This document shows positions 1 to 7,834 of a stretch of DNA of 13,305 nt, piece by piece (position 1 is the stretch's first letter; every line of letters starts with the position of its first letter). Under the pieces are notes generated by a model, which did not search any database, was not told where the DNA came from, and saw only the letters and a list, made by a program, of their open reading frames with translations. Both the position numbers and the translations under genes were made by a program. The stretch comes from CAZAIO01 sp964485235 (GTDB lineage Bacteria; Chloroflexota; Dehalococcoidia; GIF9; UBA5629). The stretch covers positions 1 through 13,305 of the forward strand of contig CAZAIO010000071.1 in NCBI GenBank assembly GCA_964485235.1. The letters are read 5' to 3'.

Positions 1-7
1 GAAAACA

Positions 8-48
8 ATCTTCATATAAGTAGATATTATATATTCTGATATGAAGAT
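8..48. repeat. 10-bp perfect inverted repeat
   Basis: The arms ATCTTCATAT (8-17) and ATATGAAGAT (39-48) are exact reverse complements, separated by a 21-nt AT-rich spacer. It could be an operator, a hairpin at the end of a transcript, or chance in AT-rich DNA. No U-tract of the normal length follows on either strand, so a plain intrinsic terminator is less likely. Confidence 0.5.
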
Positions 49-117
49 CCGCAATATATAAAAATTAAATACGATAATAGTATTTTTATAAGAATCTTTT
101 CTATTAAGTGATCTTAC

Positions 118-163
118 TTCCGGTATCAACCTCTTATATCGTTTAATGGAGACAATACCGAAA
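118..163. repeat. Imperfect 9-bp inverted repeat
   Basis: The arms TTCCGGTAT (118-126) and ATACCGAAA (155-163) pair at 8 of 9 positions, with a mismatch at 120/161 and a 28-nt spacer. The ATACCG core also occurs in the fixB-nuoA gap (10591-10596 and 10699-10704). Function unknown. Confidence 0.3.
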
Positions 164-240
164 TGGATTTGACATGTAAAAAAGGATGGTATTAACTTCG
201 CTGTTTACAGTGAATATGTGGTATAAACGTAATAAAAGGA

Positions 241-275
241 AAAAACACTGGCTATGCGAACATGTTGGATCAGTG
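241..275 (-). terminator. Weak terminator-like hairpin after nuoN
   Basis: Reading the minus strand, CACTG (275-271) can pair with CAGTG (250-246) and is followed at once by five T (245-241), then TCC and TTTT. It begins 15 nt after the nuoN stop codon, the right place to end the nuo transcript. The 5-bp stem and 20-nt loop make it weak, and an 8-bp palindrome (AACATGTT) lies in the loop. Confidence 0.3.
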
Positions 276-290
276 GATTGATTGTCCGGT

Positions 291-1760
291 CTAGCTGAAG
301 AGCTTTGACGCTGCTTCGGCGATGCCCACGAAGCTGCCGGGGACAACTCCCAGCAAGAATACCAGCAGGCAGCAGAACGCGACTGCGATGCGGAGCGGCC
401 ACGAGGACGGTACTTTCTCTTCGGACGCGGCGGTGCCGGTCCACATTACCTTGACCACTCTCAGGTAGTAGAACGCGGATATCACGCTGTTGAATACAGC
501 CACGATGACCAGCCACAGGAGGTTATTTTGTACGGCGCCGCTGAAAATATATATTTTGGCGATAAGCCCTCCGGTGGGCGGCAGACCGATCAGGGAAAGC
601 AGGCAGAAGCTCAGGGCAACTGCCAGTACCGGTGCCCGTTTGACCATACCGGCAAAGTCGTCGATATTATCGCTGTTGAGCTTGTTGGTGATGGCGATGA
701 TAGCGATGAACGCGCCCAGGTTTGTCATCGCATAGCTCATAAGGAAAAATACGATGCCGCTCTGCCCGTCAGTATTTGCATTAGCAGCCATTCCCACTGT
801 GGCGAGACCGACCATGAGATAGCCTGCCTGTGCAATGCTGGAATAACCGAAGAGACGCTTGATGTTGCTCTGGAAAAGGGCGATTACGTTACCTGCCGTC
901 ATGGTAATAGCGCTCAGTATAGCGATTATCATTCCCCAGTCCATGCTGAGCCATGCCGGCGCATCGAATGCGGTGAAGAATACGCGGGTGATCACCGCGA
1001 AACCGGCAGCTTTACTTGCAACGGACAGGTAAGCGGTGACGGGAGTCGGTGCGCCTTCATAGACATCGGGCACCCACATCTGAAACGGGAACGACGCAAT
1101 TTTAAATCCGAAACCGGCAATAAGCAGCACGATGCCAACAAGGAGCCCCGGATAGGTGAGAATGCTCTGTATCGGCATGGACTCAACGACGTCAGCGACG
1201 CATACGAGACAGGTTTTGCCGGTAAGGCCGAACACGAATGTCATGCCGTAAAGCAATATTGCCGATGCTACTGCGCCCAGAAGCAGGTATTTCAAGCCTG
1301 CCTCGCTCGATTTTGAGTCTTTCAGGAAAGTGGTAAGCACGTAGAGAGAGATGCCGCTGAGCTCAAGCGAAACATATATGGAGACCAGGTCCGAGGCTGC
1401 GGAGAGCAGCATCATGCCGAGTGCGGATATCAGCACAAGCGCATAGTATTCGCCCTGGAACCGCTCGAACTTGCTCACGTAGTCCTGCGACGCGAGGACG
1501 ACAAGGACCACCGCTGCGAGCAGAAGCAGTTTAAAGAACAGGGCAAAGTTGTCGACGGAAAGCATGGCATAGAATACATCGACCGGTCCCGTGCCCCATA
1601 GAGCGATCGTAAATCCGGCAGAGACAAGCGCTCCGATAACGCTCACACCGGCGAGCACGCTTTTCCTCTTTACGAACAGGTCAAGTATGATAACCAGTAA
1701 CGCAAAGACGAGAATGCTTATCTCCGGTGCAATCAGATGAAGCTCCTGTGCTATTATCAT
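291..1760 (-). CDS. nuoN: NADH-quinone oxidoreductase subunit N
   Basis: This is one of the three antiporter-like proton-pumping subunits of the complex I membrane arm. The 489-residue length is normal for the family. Channel residues can be picked out: E133 in the SLELSGISLY segment, K157, K220 in GFGFKIASFPFQMWVPDVYEG, K250 in SVASKAAGF and K402 in GGLIAKIYIF. The SNIKRLFGYSSIAQAGY segment is the usual discontinuous-helix region. It starts with ATG, 15 nt after the nuoM stop, with an AGGGG ribosome site that overlaps the nuoM stop and is rather far from the ATG. It is the last gene of the operon. A Cys-x-x-Cys pair (C184, C187) in an inter-helix loop is unusual. Identification is firm. Confidence 0.96.
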   Translation of the reverse strand: MIIAQELHLIAPEISILVFALLVIILDLFVKRKSVLAGVSVIGALVSAGFTIALWGTGPVDVFYAMLSVDNFALFFKLLLLAAVVLVVLASQDYVSKFERFQGEYYALVLISALGMMLLSAASDLVSIYVSLELSGISLYVLTTFLKDSKSSEAGLKYLLLGAVASAILLYGMTFVFGLTGKTCLVCVADVVESMPIQSILTYPGLLVGIVLLIAGFGFKIASFPFQMWVPDVYEGAPTPVTAYLSVASKAAGFAVITRVFFTAFDAPAWLSMDWGMIIAILSAITMTAGNVIALFQSNIKRLFGYSSIAQAGYLMVGLATVGMAANANTDGQSGIVFFLMSYAMTNLGAFIAIIAITNKLNSDNIDDFAGMVKRAPVLAVALSFCLLSLIGLPPTGGLIAKIYIFSGAVQNNLLWLVIVAVFNSVISAFYYLRVVKVMWTGTAASEEKVPSSWPLRIAVAFCCLLVFLLGVVPGSFVGIAEAASKLFS

Positions 1761-1775
1761 TTACTGTATTTACCC

Positions 1776-3266
1776 CTATAGACCTAAATATTTGATTATC
1801 GGCGCAACGCCGAGTTTTATTACATTGGTCAAAATTGCCGGATAGAAACCGACGAGTAAGATGGCGGCAACAAAGCAGAAAATACAAATCTTTTCTACCG
1901 TATCCGCATCGGGAGTCCCGTCGAATTTCTCCTGCGGTGGCCCGTAGAATACTCTCTGGAGCATCCAGAGTATGTAGCCCGCGGTCAGGACGATACCGAA
2001 AACGCCGCAGAGCGTGTAGATCTTGATCCCTGCTACAGCCGTGCTGGAGAAGCTCCCTACGAAGGTGATAAACTCGGCGGCGAAACCGCTGGTGCCGGGG
2101 AGACCGAGAGATGCAAGCCCCGCAATGCTGAAGACGACCACGATAACCGGCATCTGCCGTGCCAGGCCTCCCAGTGTCGTCAGGTTTCTGTCGTGGGTCT
2201 TATCGTAGACCAGCCCTACCATTGCGAACAGGAGGCCGGTGACAATACCGTGGCTGAACATCTGTAATGAAGCGCCGGTGATGCTGATTTCCGTAAAAGC
2301 GAATATACCGAGCAATACATAGCCCATATGGCTCACGCTGCTGTACGCGATCAAGCGTTTCAAATCTGTCTGTCTCATGGTTACCGCCGCTCCGTACAGG
2401 ATGCCTATGGCGGCGAGTGCAACGAGAATAGGCGCATATGCTTTTGCCATATCGGGCATAAGGCTCACACAGAGCCGTATCATGCCATAGCCGCCCATTT
2501 TAAGCAGGGCACCGGCGAGCATCACGCTCACCGCGGTGGGCGCGTCGGTGTGGGCGTCAGGCAACCATGTATGAAACGGGAACATGGGCAGTTTAATGCC
2601 GAAGCCGATAAAGAGCAGGAAGAACATCACCGCAGCAGGAATGACCGGTTTTGCCAGGGCAAGACCGCCCGCCAGGTCGACCATGCTCATGCTGCCTGTG
2701 GTGAAATAAACGCTCAGGATGCCGGCAAGCATCATAGCGCTGCCGGTGAACGTGAAGATCACATATTTGATTGCGGAGTATTCCCGTCTGCCTCCGCCCC
2801 AGATGGAAATGAGGAAATACATCGGGAACAACTCCAGCTCCCAGAAGAGGAAGAACAGGATCAGGTCGAGAGAGCTGAATACACCAAGTATGCTTGTTTC
2901 AAGGAGAAGCAACCAGATGAAATATTCGCGGGGCCGCAATTGGATTTTCCATGATACGAGCACGGCAAGGAAGCCGAGGAATGTGGTGAGAATTACCATC
3001 GGGAGGCTCAGCCCGTCCACGCCTAGATGATAGTACGCATTGATAGCGGGGATCCACGGGATTTTCTCTTCGAACTGTATTTGTCCGATAGCACTCGCGG
3101 AGCGGTCGAAAAGACAGAATACGATCACAGAAACGGCAAAGGACGCGAGTGTAAATGCCAGCGCGGTATACTTGATGGTTTTCCCGTTCTCTTTTGGCAG
3201 GAATGCAATGATGATGAGTCCCACCACCGGGAGAGCCAGTATTGTCGTTAAAAAGCAAAAGTTCAC
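1776..3266 (-). CDS. nuoM: NADH-quinone oxidoreductase subunit M
   Basis: A proton-pumping antiporter-like subunit in the middle of the membrane arm. With the start chosen here it has 496 residues, typical for NuoM. The channel residues are present: E143 in FWELELFPMYFLI, K225 in GFGIKLPMFPFHTWLPDAHTDAPTA, K256 in GALLKMGGYG and E398 in SGFAAEFITF. The TDLKRLIAYSSVSHMGYV segment is also diagnostic. An upstream TTG at 3272 is possible, but the GAGG ribosome site (3276-3279) would be only 3 nt from it and is 9 nt from the GTG at 3266, so GTG is preferred. The GAGG overlaps the nuoL stop, so translation is probably coupled. Identification is firm; the start is uncertain by two codons. Confidence 0.95.
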   Translation of the reverse strand: MNFCFLTTILALPVVGLIIIAFLPKENGKTIKYTALAFTLASFAVSVIVFCLFDRSASAIGQIQFEEKIPWIPAINAYYHLGVDGLSLPMVILTTFLGFLAVLVSWKIQLRPREYFIWLLLLETSILGVFSSLDLILFFLFWELELFPMYFLISIWGGGRREYSAIKYVIFTFTGSAMMLAGILSVYFTTGSMSMVDLAGGLALAKPVIPAAVMFFLLFIGFGIKLPMFPFHTWLPDAHTDAPTAVSVMLAGALLKMGGYGMIRLCVSLMPDMAKAYAPILVALAAIGILYGAAVTMRQTDLKRLIAYSSVSHMGYVLLGIFAFTEISITGASLQMFSHGIVTGLLFAMVGLVYDKTHDRNLTTLGGLARQMPVIVVVFSIAGLASLGLPGTSGFAAEFITFVGSFSSTAVAGIKIYTLCGVFGIVLTAGYILWMLQRVFYGPPQEKFDGTPDADTVEKICIFCFVAAILLVGFYPAILTNVIKLGVAPIIKYLGL

Positions 3267-3277
3267 TAACAATTACC

Positions 3278-5194
3278 TCAACCGAATATATATATGCACA
3301 GTATTATTGCTATCATGCCGAGCACGATCGCCATTGCATAGACCTGAAGCTGACCGGTCTGTGCTTTTCTCAGCGAACTGCTTATAGTCCCTGTTCCTTT
3401 TGCGATGCCGTTCACCACTCCGTCTATACCGCGTGAATCGAATACATTGAGCGCTGCGCAGATGCCGTTGATAAGCAATCTCACGACGATAACACGCTCG
3501 TAAAGCTCATCGAGCCAGTATTTGCGGGAGAATAGAACATAGAAAGGTTTAAAGACCTTGCCGACCGATTCGGCGGAGATCCATTTGGTGCAGTACATCA
3601 TATATGCGATCAATATGCCTGACAGGGCAACCGCGAGTGAGATAAGCGGTATTTTATGCGTGAATATTCCGAAGAAGCCCTGTATAAATCCTTGCGCTTC
3701 ATGTTCGGCGCCGTGCCCCATGAAACTGCCGAAACCTCCGGCTACGTTCCACCAGCCGGTAAATATAGAGAGCACCGCGAGCAGGACCAGCGGCACAACC
3801 ATAACCAGGGCCGACTCGTGCGGCCCGTGGTGTTCATCATGGCTCCCGTGTTCGGAAGGGGCGCCGCCACGATATTCACCGTGGAACGTGATGAAAATGG
3901 CGCGGAACATATAAAATGCCGTCATGAAGACGGTGATCATTGCCATATAGAACAGTACCGGCTGTCCCATCGAGCCCGCGACGATCTCGTCTTTGCTCCA
4001 GAAACCGGACAGAGGCCAGATACCGGCAAGGCTCAACGACCCGATCAGGAATGTCGCGTAGGTCCACGGCATAGCTTTTCGCAGTCCGCCCATCTGGCGC
4101 ATATCGAACGTGCCCGTGCTGTGGTTCACGCTTCCGGCGCCGAGAAAGAGGAGTGCCTTGAAAAATGCGTGGTTGAAAAGATGGAAAATGCCTATCGCAA
4201 CTCCGCCTGTCGCCAGACCGAGCATCATATAGCCGAGCTGGCTGATGGTGGAGTAGGCAAGCACCCGTTTGATATCGGTCATCACCAGCCACATGCTGGC
4301 GGCAAAGATCGCGGTAAACGCACCGATCACGCCGACCGTCATAAGTGCTGTCTGCGAGTGTTCGAAAAGCGGGTAGAACCGGGCTACCAGAAATACACCG
4401 GCAGCGACCATGGTCGCTGCATGGATCAATGCACTGACCGGTGTGGGGCCTTCCATCGCGTCGGGCAGCCATACGTGCAGCGGGAACTGTGCTGATTTGC
4501 CCATCGCTCCGGCAAAGATGCCGAGCGTGATAAGCGTAAGCGTCGTGCCGCCGAGCGTACCTGCCAACGCCAGCGCGTGGAGTTCCTCGGTATCGAATGT
4601 GCCGGTATTAACAAAGATAAGAAGGATAGCTGCCAGAAAACCGAGGTCGCCGAAGCGGGTCACGATAAACGCCTTTTTCGCTGCGTTAGCGGCGGACGGT
4701 TTGTGGAACCAGAAACCGATGAGCAGGTATGAGCCCAGGCCGACGCCCTCCCAGCACAGGAACATAAGCACGAGATTATCGAACAGTATAAGTCCCAGCA
4801 TGCAGAGCGTAAACAGGGACATAAACGCATAATAGCGGTGATATCCGGGGTCTCCTTCCATGTAGCCCTGGGAGTAGATCTGCACCATGAGGCTGATGAA
4901 GCTGACCACGACAAGCATGACCGCTGTCAGGGAGTCGATCAGCAGTCCTACGTGGATGTTCAGGTCGCCTATCGTAAGCCACGGTATATCGGGCATAATC
5001 AGCTTGTGTTCAGGAGTGCCAAGCACTGTGAAAAGCACCCAGATGCTGAGCGCGCACGTAATGCCGATGGCGCCGATAGTGACATATCCGCCGAGCTTCG
5101 GCCTGTGATTGAAGAAAGGTCTCAGGACAAGCGCAATCGTCAGCAGGGACAGTAAAGGAAACAGGAGTATGAGCCATGGAACCTGATTCGGCAT
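3278..5194 (-). CDS. nuoL: NADH-quinone oxidoreductase subunit L
   Basis: The distal proton-pumping subunit, with the long lateral helix at its C-terminus that braces NuoM and NuoN. Its 638 residues match the family. Channel residues are complete: E149 in LCWEGVGLGSYLLIGFW, D183 in TRFGDLGF, K233 and H258 in the MGKSAQFPLHVWLPDAMEGPTPVSALIHAATMV region, K309, H338, H342, K346 and K401. A loop at about 447-460 is rich in His (H449, H452, H455, H456, H459), and a second short patch lies at 494-498; such loops are common in NuoL. The ATG overlaps the stop of the small upstream gene as TAATG, with GAGGA 7 nt upstream, so the two are translationally coupled. Confidence 0.97.
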   Translation of the reverse strand: MPNQVPWLILLFPLLSLLTIALVLRPFFNHRPKLGGYVTIGAIGITCALSIWVLFTVLGTPEHKLIMPDIPWLTIGDLNIHVGLLIDSLTAVMLVVVSFISLMVQIYSQGYMEGDPGYHRYYAFMSLFTLCMLGLILFDNLVLMFLCWEGVGLGSYLLIGFWFHKPSAANAAKKAFIVTRFGDLGFLAAILLIFVNTGTFDTEELHALALAGTLGGTTLTLITLGIFAGAMGKSAQFPLHVWLPDAMEGPTPVSALIHAATMVAAGVFLVARFYPLFEHSQTALMTVGVIGAFTAIFAASMWLVMTDIKRVLAYSTISQLGYMMLGLATGGVAIGIFHLFNHAFFKALLFLGAGSVNHSTGTFDMRQMGGLRKAMPWTYATFLIGSLSLAGIWPLSGFWSKDEIVAGSMGQPVLFYMAMITVFMTAFYMFRAIFITFHGEYRGGAPSEHGSHDEHHGPHESALVMVVPLVLLAVLSIFTGWWNVAGGFGSFMGHGAEHEAQGFIQGFFGIFTHKIPLISLAVALSGILIAYMMYCTKWISAESVGKVFKPFYVLFSRKYWLDELYERVIVVRLLINGICAALNVFDSRGIDGVVNGIAKGTGTISSSLRKAQTGQLQVYAMAIVLGMIAIILCIYIFG

Positions 5195-5388
5195 TAGATT
5201 TTCCTCAAGACCTCCTCGATGACATGTACTCTTTCCTGCGATACCAGTACCCGGTAGCCGGATGTTTCGACAGTACCGGTCTTTTCGGCATCAGGCAGGA
5301 TGCGTGTGGGGATCCCCTCTCCTTCGAAGAGCTCCTTCCACATTTCTGCGATCATCAGATTAGGTGCACTTTTTACCTGTACCCACAT
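5194..5388 (-). CDS. Small DUF2007-like protein in nuo operon
   Basis: This 64-residue soluble protein is not a standard complex I subunit. Its pattern is a beta strand (WVQVKSAP), a helix with alternating hydrophobics (LMIAEMWKELFEGEG), the turn GIPTRIL, a variable acidic loop, a second strand (YRVLVSQ) and a C-terminal helix (VHVIEEVLRKI). That resembles the DUF2007 family, called putative signal-transducing proteins and distantly like the GlnB fold. The assignment is by pattern only. It starts with ATG 7 nt after the nuoK stop, with a weak ribosome site (TAAGAAAAG), and its TAA shares one base with the nuoL ATG. Its packing between nuoK and nuoL says it is co-expressed with complex I. A role in assembly, regulation or as an accessory subunit is open. 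There is no signal peptide, membrane segment or cysteine. Confidence 0.8.
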   Translation of the reverse strand: MWVQVKSAPNLMIAEMWKELFEGEGIPTRILPDAEKTGTVETSGYRVLVSQERVHVIEEVLRKI

Positions 5389-5395
5389 ACTTTTC

Positions 5396-5707
5396 TTACC
5401 ATTTCGTAATATTAAAATCGTCGACGCTTATAGAATCGCGTTTGCGGTAGATCGTAATGATAATCGCGATGGCTACGGCAGTCTCAGCCGCAGCGACGGC
5501 TATCACGAAAATAGCGAATACCTGGCCGTAGAGCATTGTCGGGGTTACATACCGCGAGAAGGCGATAAGCGCTATATTTACCGCATTGAGCATAATCTCG
5601 ATACACATAAGTATTATCACCGCGTTCCGCTTTGCCAGAACGCCGTAGAGTCCGATAGAGAAAAGCACTACCGACAGAATAAGATAATGTTCAAGACCGA
5701 CCGGCAT
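5396..5707 (-). CDS. nuoK: NADH-quinone oxidoreductase subunit K
   Basis: A small three-helix membrane subunit (103 residues, the usual size) forming part of the fourth proton path next to NuoN. The two membrane glutamates needed for pumping are present: E37 in the MCIEIMLNAVN segment and E75 in AVAAAETAVAIAI. The start is ATG, 4 nt after the nuoJ stop, with AGGGAG as ribosome site inside the end of nuoJ. The C-terminal tail (YRKRDSISVDDFNITKW) is a few residues longer and more polar than in many homologues. Identification is firm. Confidence 0.96.
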   Translation of the reverse strand: MPVGLEHYLILSVVLFSIGLYGVLAKRNAVIILMCIEIMLNAVNIALIAFSRYVTPTMLYGQVFAIFVIAVAAAETAVAIAIIITIYRKRDSISVDDFNITKW

Positions 5708-5711
5708 ATAT

Positions 5712-6197
5712 TTATTTCTCCCTCATTAACACGATAGCGCCCAGTACTGCCGTGAGAAGCAGCACCGCAATGATCTCCACAGGCAATACAAAACCGCCCA
5801 TGCCGAACAGCTTTTCGCCGAGAAAGGCGGTCGTCGGCTCGTTAGGCGGCAGATCGCTTATCATCCATGGTGTATTTATTATAGAGAATGCCAGTATGCA
5901 GAAAAGCAACACGCTCACTATTATCGCCGGTATGCGGAACCTGCCGCCCGGATTGCCGTGCGTAATATCATGCGTAAGCATGATACCTACGATTAACAGA
6001 ATTCCGATAGCTCCGACATACACCAGTATCTGGACAAATGCCAGGAAGTCCGCATGGAGGGTGATATATATCGCCGCGACGACGAGGAAAAGAAACACCA
6101 GGGAAATCGCCGCGCGGAATACGTTTTTAAGCAACACGACGCCCAGCGCCGTCGCAACGGCAACTATTGCCAGTATCCAGAAAACGATATCAAGCAC
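5712..6197 (-). CDS. nuoJ: NADH-quinone oxidoreductase subunit J
   Basis: A five-helix membrane subunit (161 residues) wrapped around NuoK and NuoA. The family signature is the segment DFLAFVQILVYVGAIGILLI at residues 50-69, which contains the third helix with conserved Y60, known to switch between straight and pi-bulge forms during turnover. A second conserved stretch is LPVEIIAVLLL near the C-terminus. The start is GTG, overlapping the 3' end of nuoI by 8 nt, with a GAGAGG ribosome site (6203-6208) 5 nt upstream. It is shorter than some homologues because it lacks a C-terminal extension. Confidence 0.95.
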   Translation of the reverse strand: MLDIVFWILAIVAVATALGVVLLKNVFRAAISLVFLFLVVAAIYITLHADFLAFVQILVYVGAIGILLIVGIMLTHDITHGNPGGRFRIPAIIVSVLLFCILAFSIINTPWMISDLPPNEPTTAFLGEKLFGMGGFVLPVEIIAVLLLTAVLGAIVLMREK

Positions 6198-6738
6198 CGT
6201 GGCCTCTCTTCTTCGATAACGGTAGGAATTTCAGTTTTTGTCCGCCTTCTTCCCTATCGGGATAGAGGAGCAGGCTTTGTTCGGGTAATGTCGCTTCGAT
6301 TGCCGGTCTCGCGTATCCGCTCGCTGTGCGTTTCTCCGGCAGCATATCCTCCTTGGACAGCACAAGCTGTGCACGACGGTATTGCGACCTCTCATAGCTC
6401 ACACCGAGTGCGATTGCCTCGTACGGGCAGGCCTCGACACATAAGCCGCAGAACATGCACCGGCCGCAATCGACCTCGAACTTGTCTACGATATAGTTAT
6501 TAGACGTTTCGTCCTTATGCGTGACTATTTCTATATTGCCCTGCGGGCAACTTTTCGCGCAGGTGGCACAACCTGTGCACCTGTCGGGAAACCATACCAT
6601 TTCGTTGCCGCGTATCCGCTTTGAAACGACGAGCTTTTCTTCCGGGTACTGGACGGTAATGGGCGCACGGAAGAAATGCTTGAGCGTTAAAAGCATTCCT
6701 TTTGCAACTCCTATTCCGTATTTATCAAACTTCAACAC
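6190..6738 (-). CDS. nuoI: NADH-quinone oxidoreductase subunit I (2x[4Fe-4S])
   Basis: A ferredoxin-like subunit (182 residues) carrying clusters N6a and N6b, which pass electrons to N2 in NuoB. The ligands are C54, C57, C60, C64 (CTGCATCAKSCP) and C94, C97, C100, C104 (CMFCGLCVEACP). C91, three residues before the second motif, is an additional cysteine. Since NuoEFG are missing, NuoI is the exposed entry point, and a soluble donor such as ferredoxin would most simply dock here; its C-terminus ends in a basic patch (KLKFLPLSKKRGHGA). The start is GTG with GGGAG 5 nt upstream, inside nuoH, which it overlaps by 14 nt. Family call firm, donor inferred. Confidence 0.96.
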   Translation of the reverse strand: MLKFDKYGIGVAKGMLLTLKHFFRAPITVQYPEEKLVVSKRIRGNEMVWFPDRCTGCATCAKSCPQGNIEIVTHKDETSNNYIVDKFEVDCGRCMFCGLCVEACPYEAIALGVSYERSQYRRAQLVLSKEDMLPEKRTASGYARPAIEATLPEQSLLLYPDREEGGQKLKFLPLSKKRGHGA

Positions 6739-7834
6739 GGCCGCTCCCGAGTGTAATCAATTTTGACATGAGCAAGATCAGGATACCTGCGACAACGAAG
6801 TTTATAATGATCATCAGCCACGGCATTGTAGCAGGCAGCAGAAGGACTTCTATGGCCACGACGAACAGGTTGATAATCGCCATCGGGAGAAGCCCTTTCC
6901 ATCCGAAGCTCATGAGCTGGTCCACGCGGAACCTGGGAAGCGTGGCGCGCAGCCATATCATAACAAAGAATACGATAAGCATTTTTATCACTAACCAGAT
7001 AATGGGGGGCAACAGCGGTCCCCGCCAGCCGCCCAGGAAAAGGGTGCTGATAATTGCCGAGTATGCGGCGGCATGGCCGTATTCGCCCATATAGAACATG
7101 GCGAACTTCATGCCGGAATACTCGATATGGTACCCGGCGACAATTTCAGAATCGGCTTCGAGCAGGTCGAACGGACTGCGATTCAGTTCTGCAAGCGTGC
7201 CGATGAAGAAAATGATAAAGCCGAGGGGTTGAAGCAAAATATACGGGATGTTTTGTGCTGCGACGATGTCATTCAAGGAGAGCGATCCTACCATGAGGAT
7301 CACGCCAAGCAGCGACAGCACTATCGGCAGTTCGTAGCCCACCATCTGAGCTACAACACGTAATGACGAAATGAGCGCATATTTATTGCTCGAACCCCAT
7401 CCTGCCATGAATATACCTATTACTGAGATGGAGCCGATTGCAACAACATAGAGAATCCCGACGTTGAGGTCGGTAAAGACAGCCCCGTTATGGATCGGTA
7501 TTACCGCAAAAATGAGCAGTACCGGTGAGAATACGATAATAGGGGCGAGCAGGTGCATTATCTTGTCCGCTGCCGACGGGACTATATCTTCTTTCACGAG
7601 CGCTTTGACTGCGGTTGCAAACGGCTGGAAAATACCTTCAGGTCCGAGGCGGTTGGGTCCCAGTCGGAGCTGGAAACGTCCCAGAAAACGGCGCTCTATG
7701 TAGATGAATACGATCATCATCACCATCGCAAAGGCGAGCAACACGATAATACCGACTACGGCGGCAATAACGTATGCCGCCCAGTCCGGCATTGAGGTAT
7801 CCATCCATAGTTGAAATCGTTCAAGAAGCGTCAT
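6725..7834 (-). CDS. nuoH: NADH-quinone oxidoreductase subunit H
   Basis: The membrane subunit that, with NuoB and NuoD, forms the quinone tunnel and starts the chain of charged residues leading to the pumps. Signatures are IERRFLGRFQLRLGPNRLGPEG (46-67), the charged loop AELNRSPFDLLEADSEIVAGYHIEYSGMKFAMFYMGEY (215-252) and RATLPRFRVDQLM (296-308). In the charged loop the usual PEAE reads LEAD, a mild change. Its 369 residues exceed the E. coli protein because of an extra hydrophobic helix at about 338-358, as in Thermus Nqo8. The ATG overlaps the nuoD stop as TAATG. Confidence 0.97.
   Translation of the reverse strand: MTLLERFQLWMDTSMPDWAAYVIAAVVGIIVLLAFAMVMMIVFIYIERRFLGRFQLRLGPNRLGPEGIFQPFATAVKALVKEDIVPSAADKIMHLLAPIIVFSPVLLIFAVIPIHNGAVFTDLNVGILYVVAIGSISVIGIFMAGWGSSNKYALISSLRVVAQMVGYELPIVLSLLGVILMVGSLSLNDIVAAQNIPYILLQPLGFIIFFIGTLAELNRSPFDLLEADSEIVAGYHIEYSGMKFAMFYMGEYGHAAAYSAIISTLFLGGWRGPLLPPIIWLVIKMLIVFFVMIWLRATLPRFRVDQLMSFGWKGLLPMAIINLFVVAIEVLLLPATMPWLMIIINFVVAGILILLMSKLITLGSGRVEV

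Larger units (their letters stand above)
1..290. other. AT-rich intergenic region after nuoN
   Basis: No gene is supported here. The short open frames that enter this stretch (143-346 and 205-516, minus) lack a recognisable protein and the latter runs through the end of nuoN. The region is clearly richer in A and T than the coding DNA to its right. It holds two inverted repeats (8-48 and 118-163) and a weak terminator-like hairpin right after nuoN (241-275). It may also carry the control region of a neighbouring gene beyond the left edge, which cannot be seen. Confidence 0.7.

Noticed and set aside
197..214. Hairpin TTCGCTG-ttta-CAGTGAA as the nuo terminator
   Set aside because: A T-run on the minus strand follows only about 14 nt later, too far for a standard intrinsic terminator; the 241-275 candidate is nearer the stop and directly followed by T.
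528..1316. 262-codon plus-strand open frame opposite nuoN
   Set aside because: It is fully antisense to a clear gene, its protein is polar, rich in Cys and His and low-complexity, and it has no recognisable domain. A shadow of codon bias.
3815..3857. His-rich loop of NuoL as a special metal-binding insertion
   Set aside because: Similar His-rich loops between late helices are common in NuoL from many bacteria, so it is not distinctive.
3656..4495. 279-codon plus-strand open frame opposite nuoL
   Set aside because: Antisense shadow of nuoL with no domain pattern; the same applies to 2328-2954 opposite nuoM.
291..5194. Similarity among NuoL, NuoM and NuoN as a local gene duplication
   Set aside because: These three are ancient paralogues in all complex I; nothing recent is shown.
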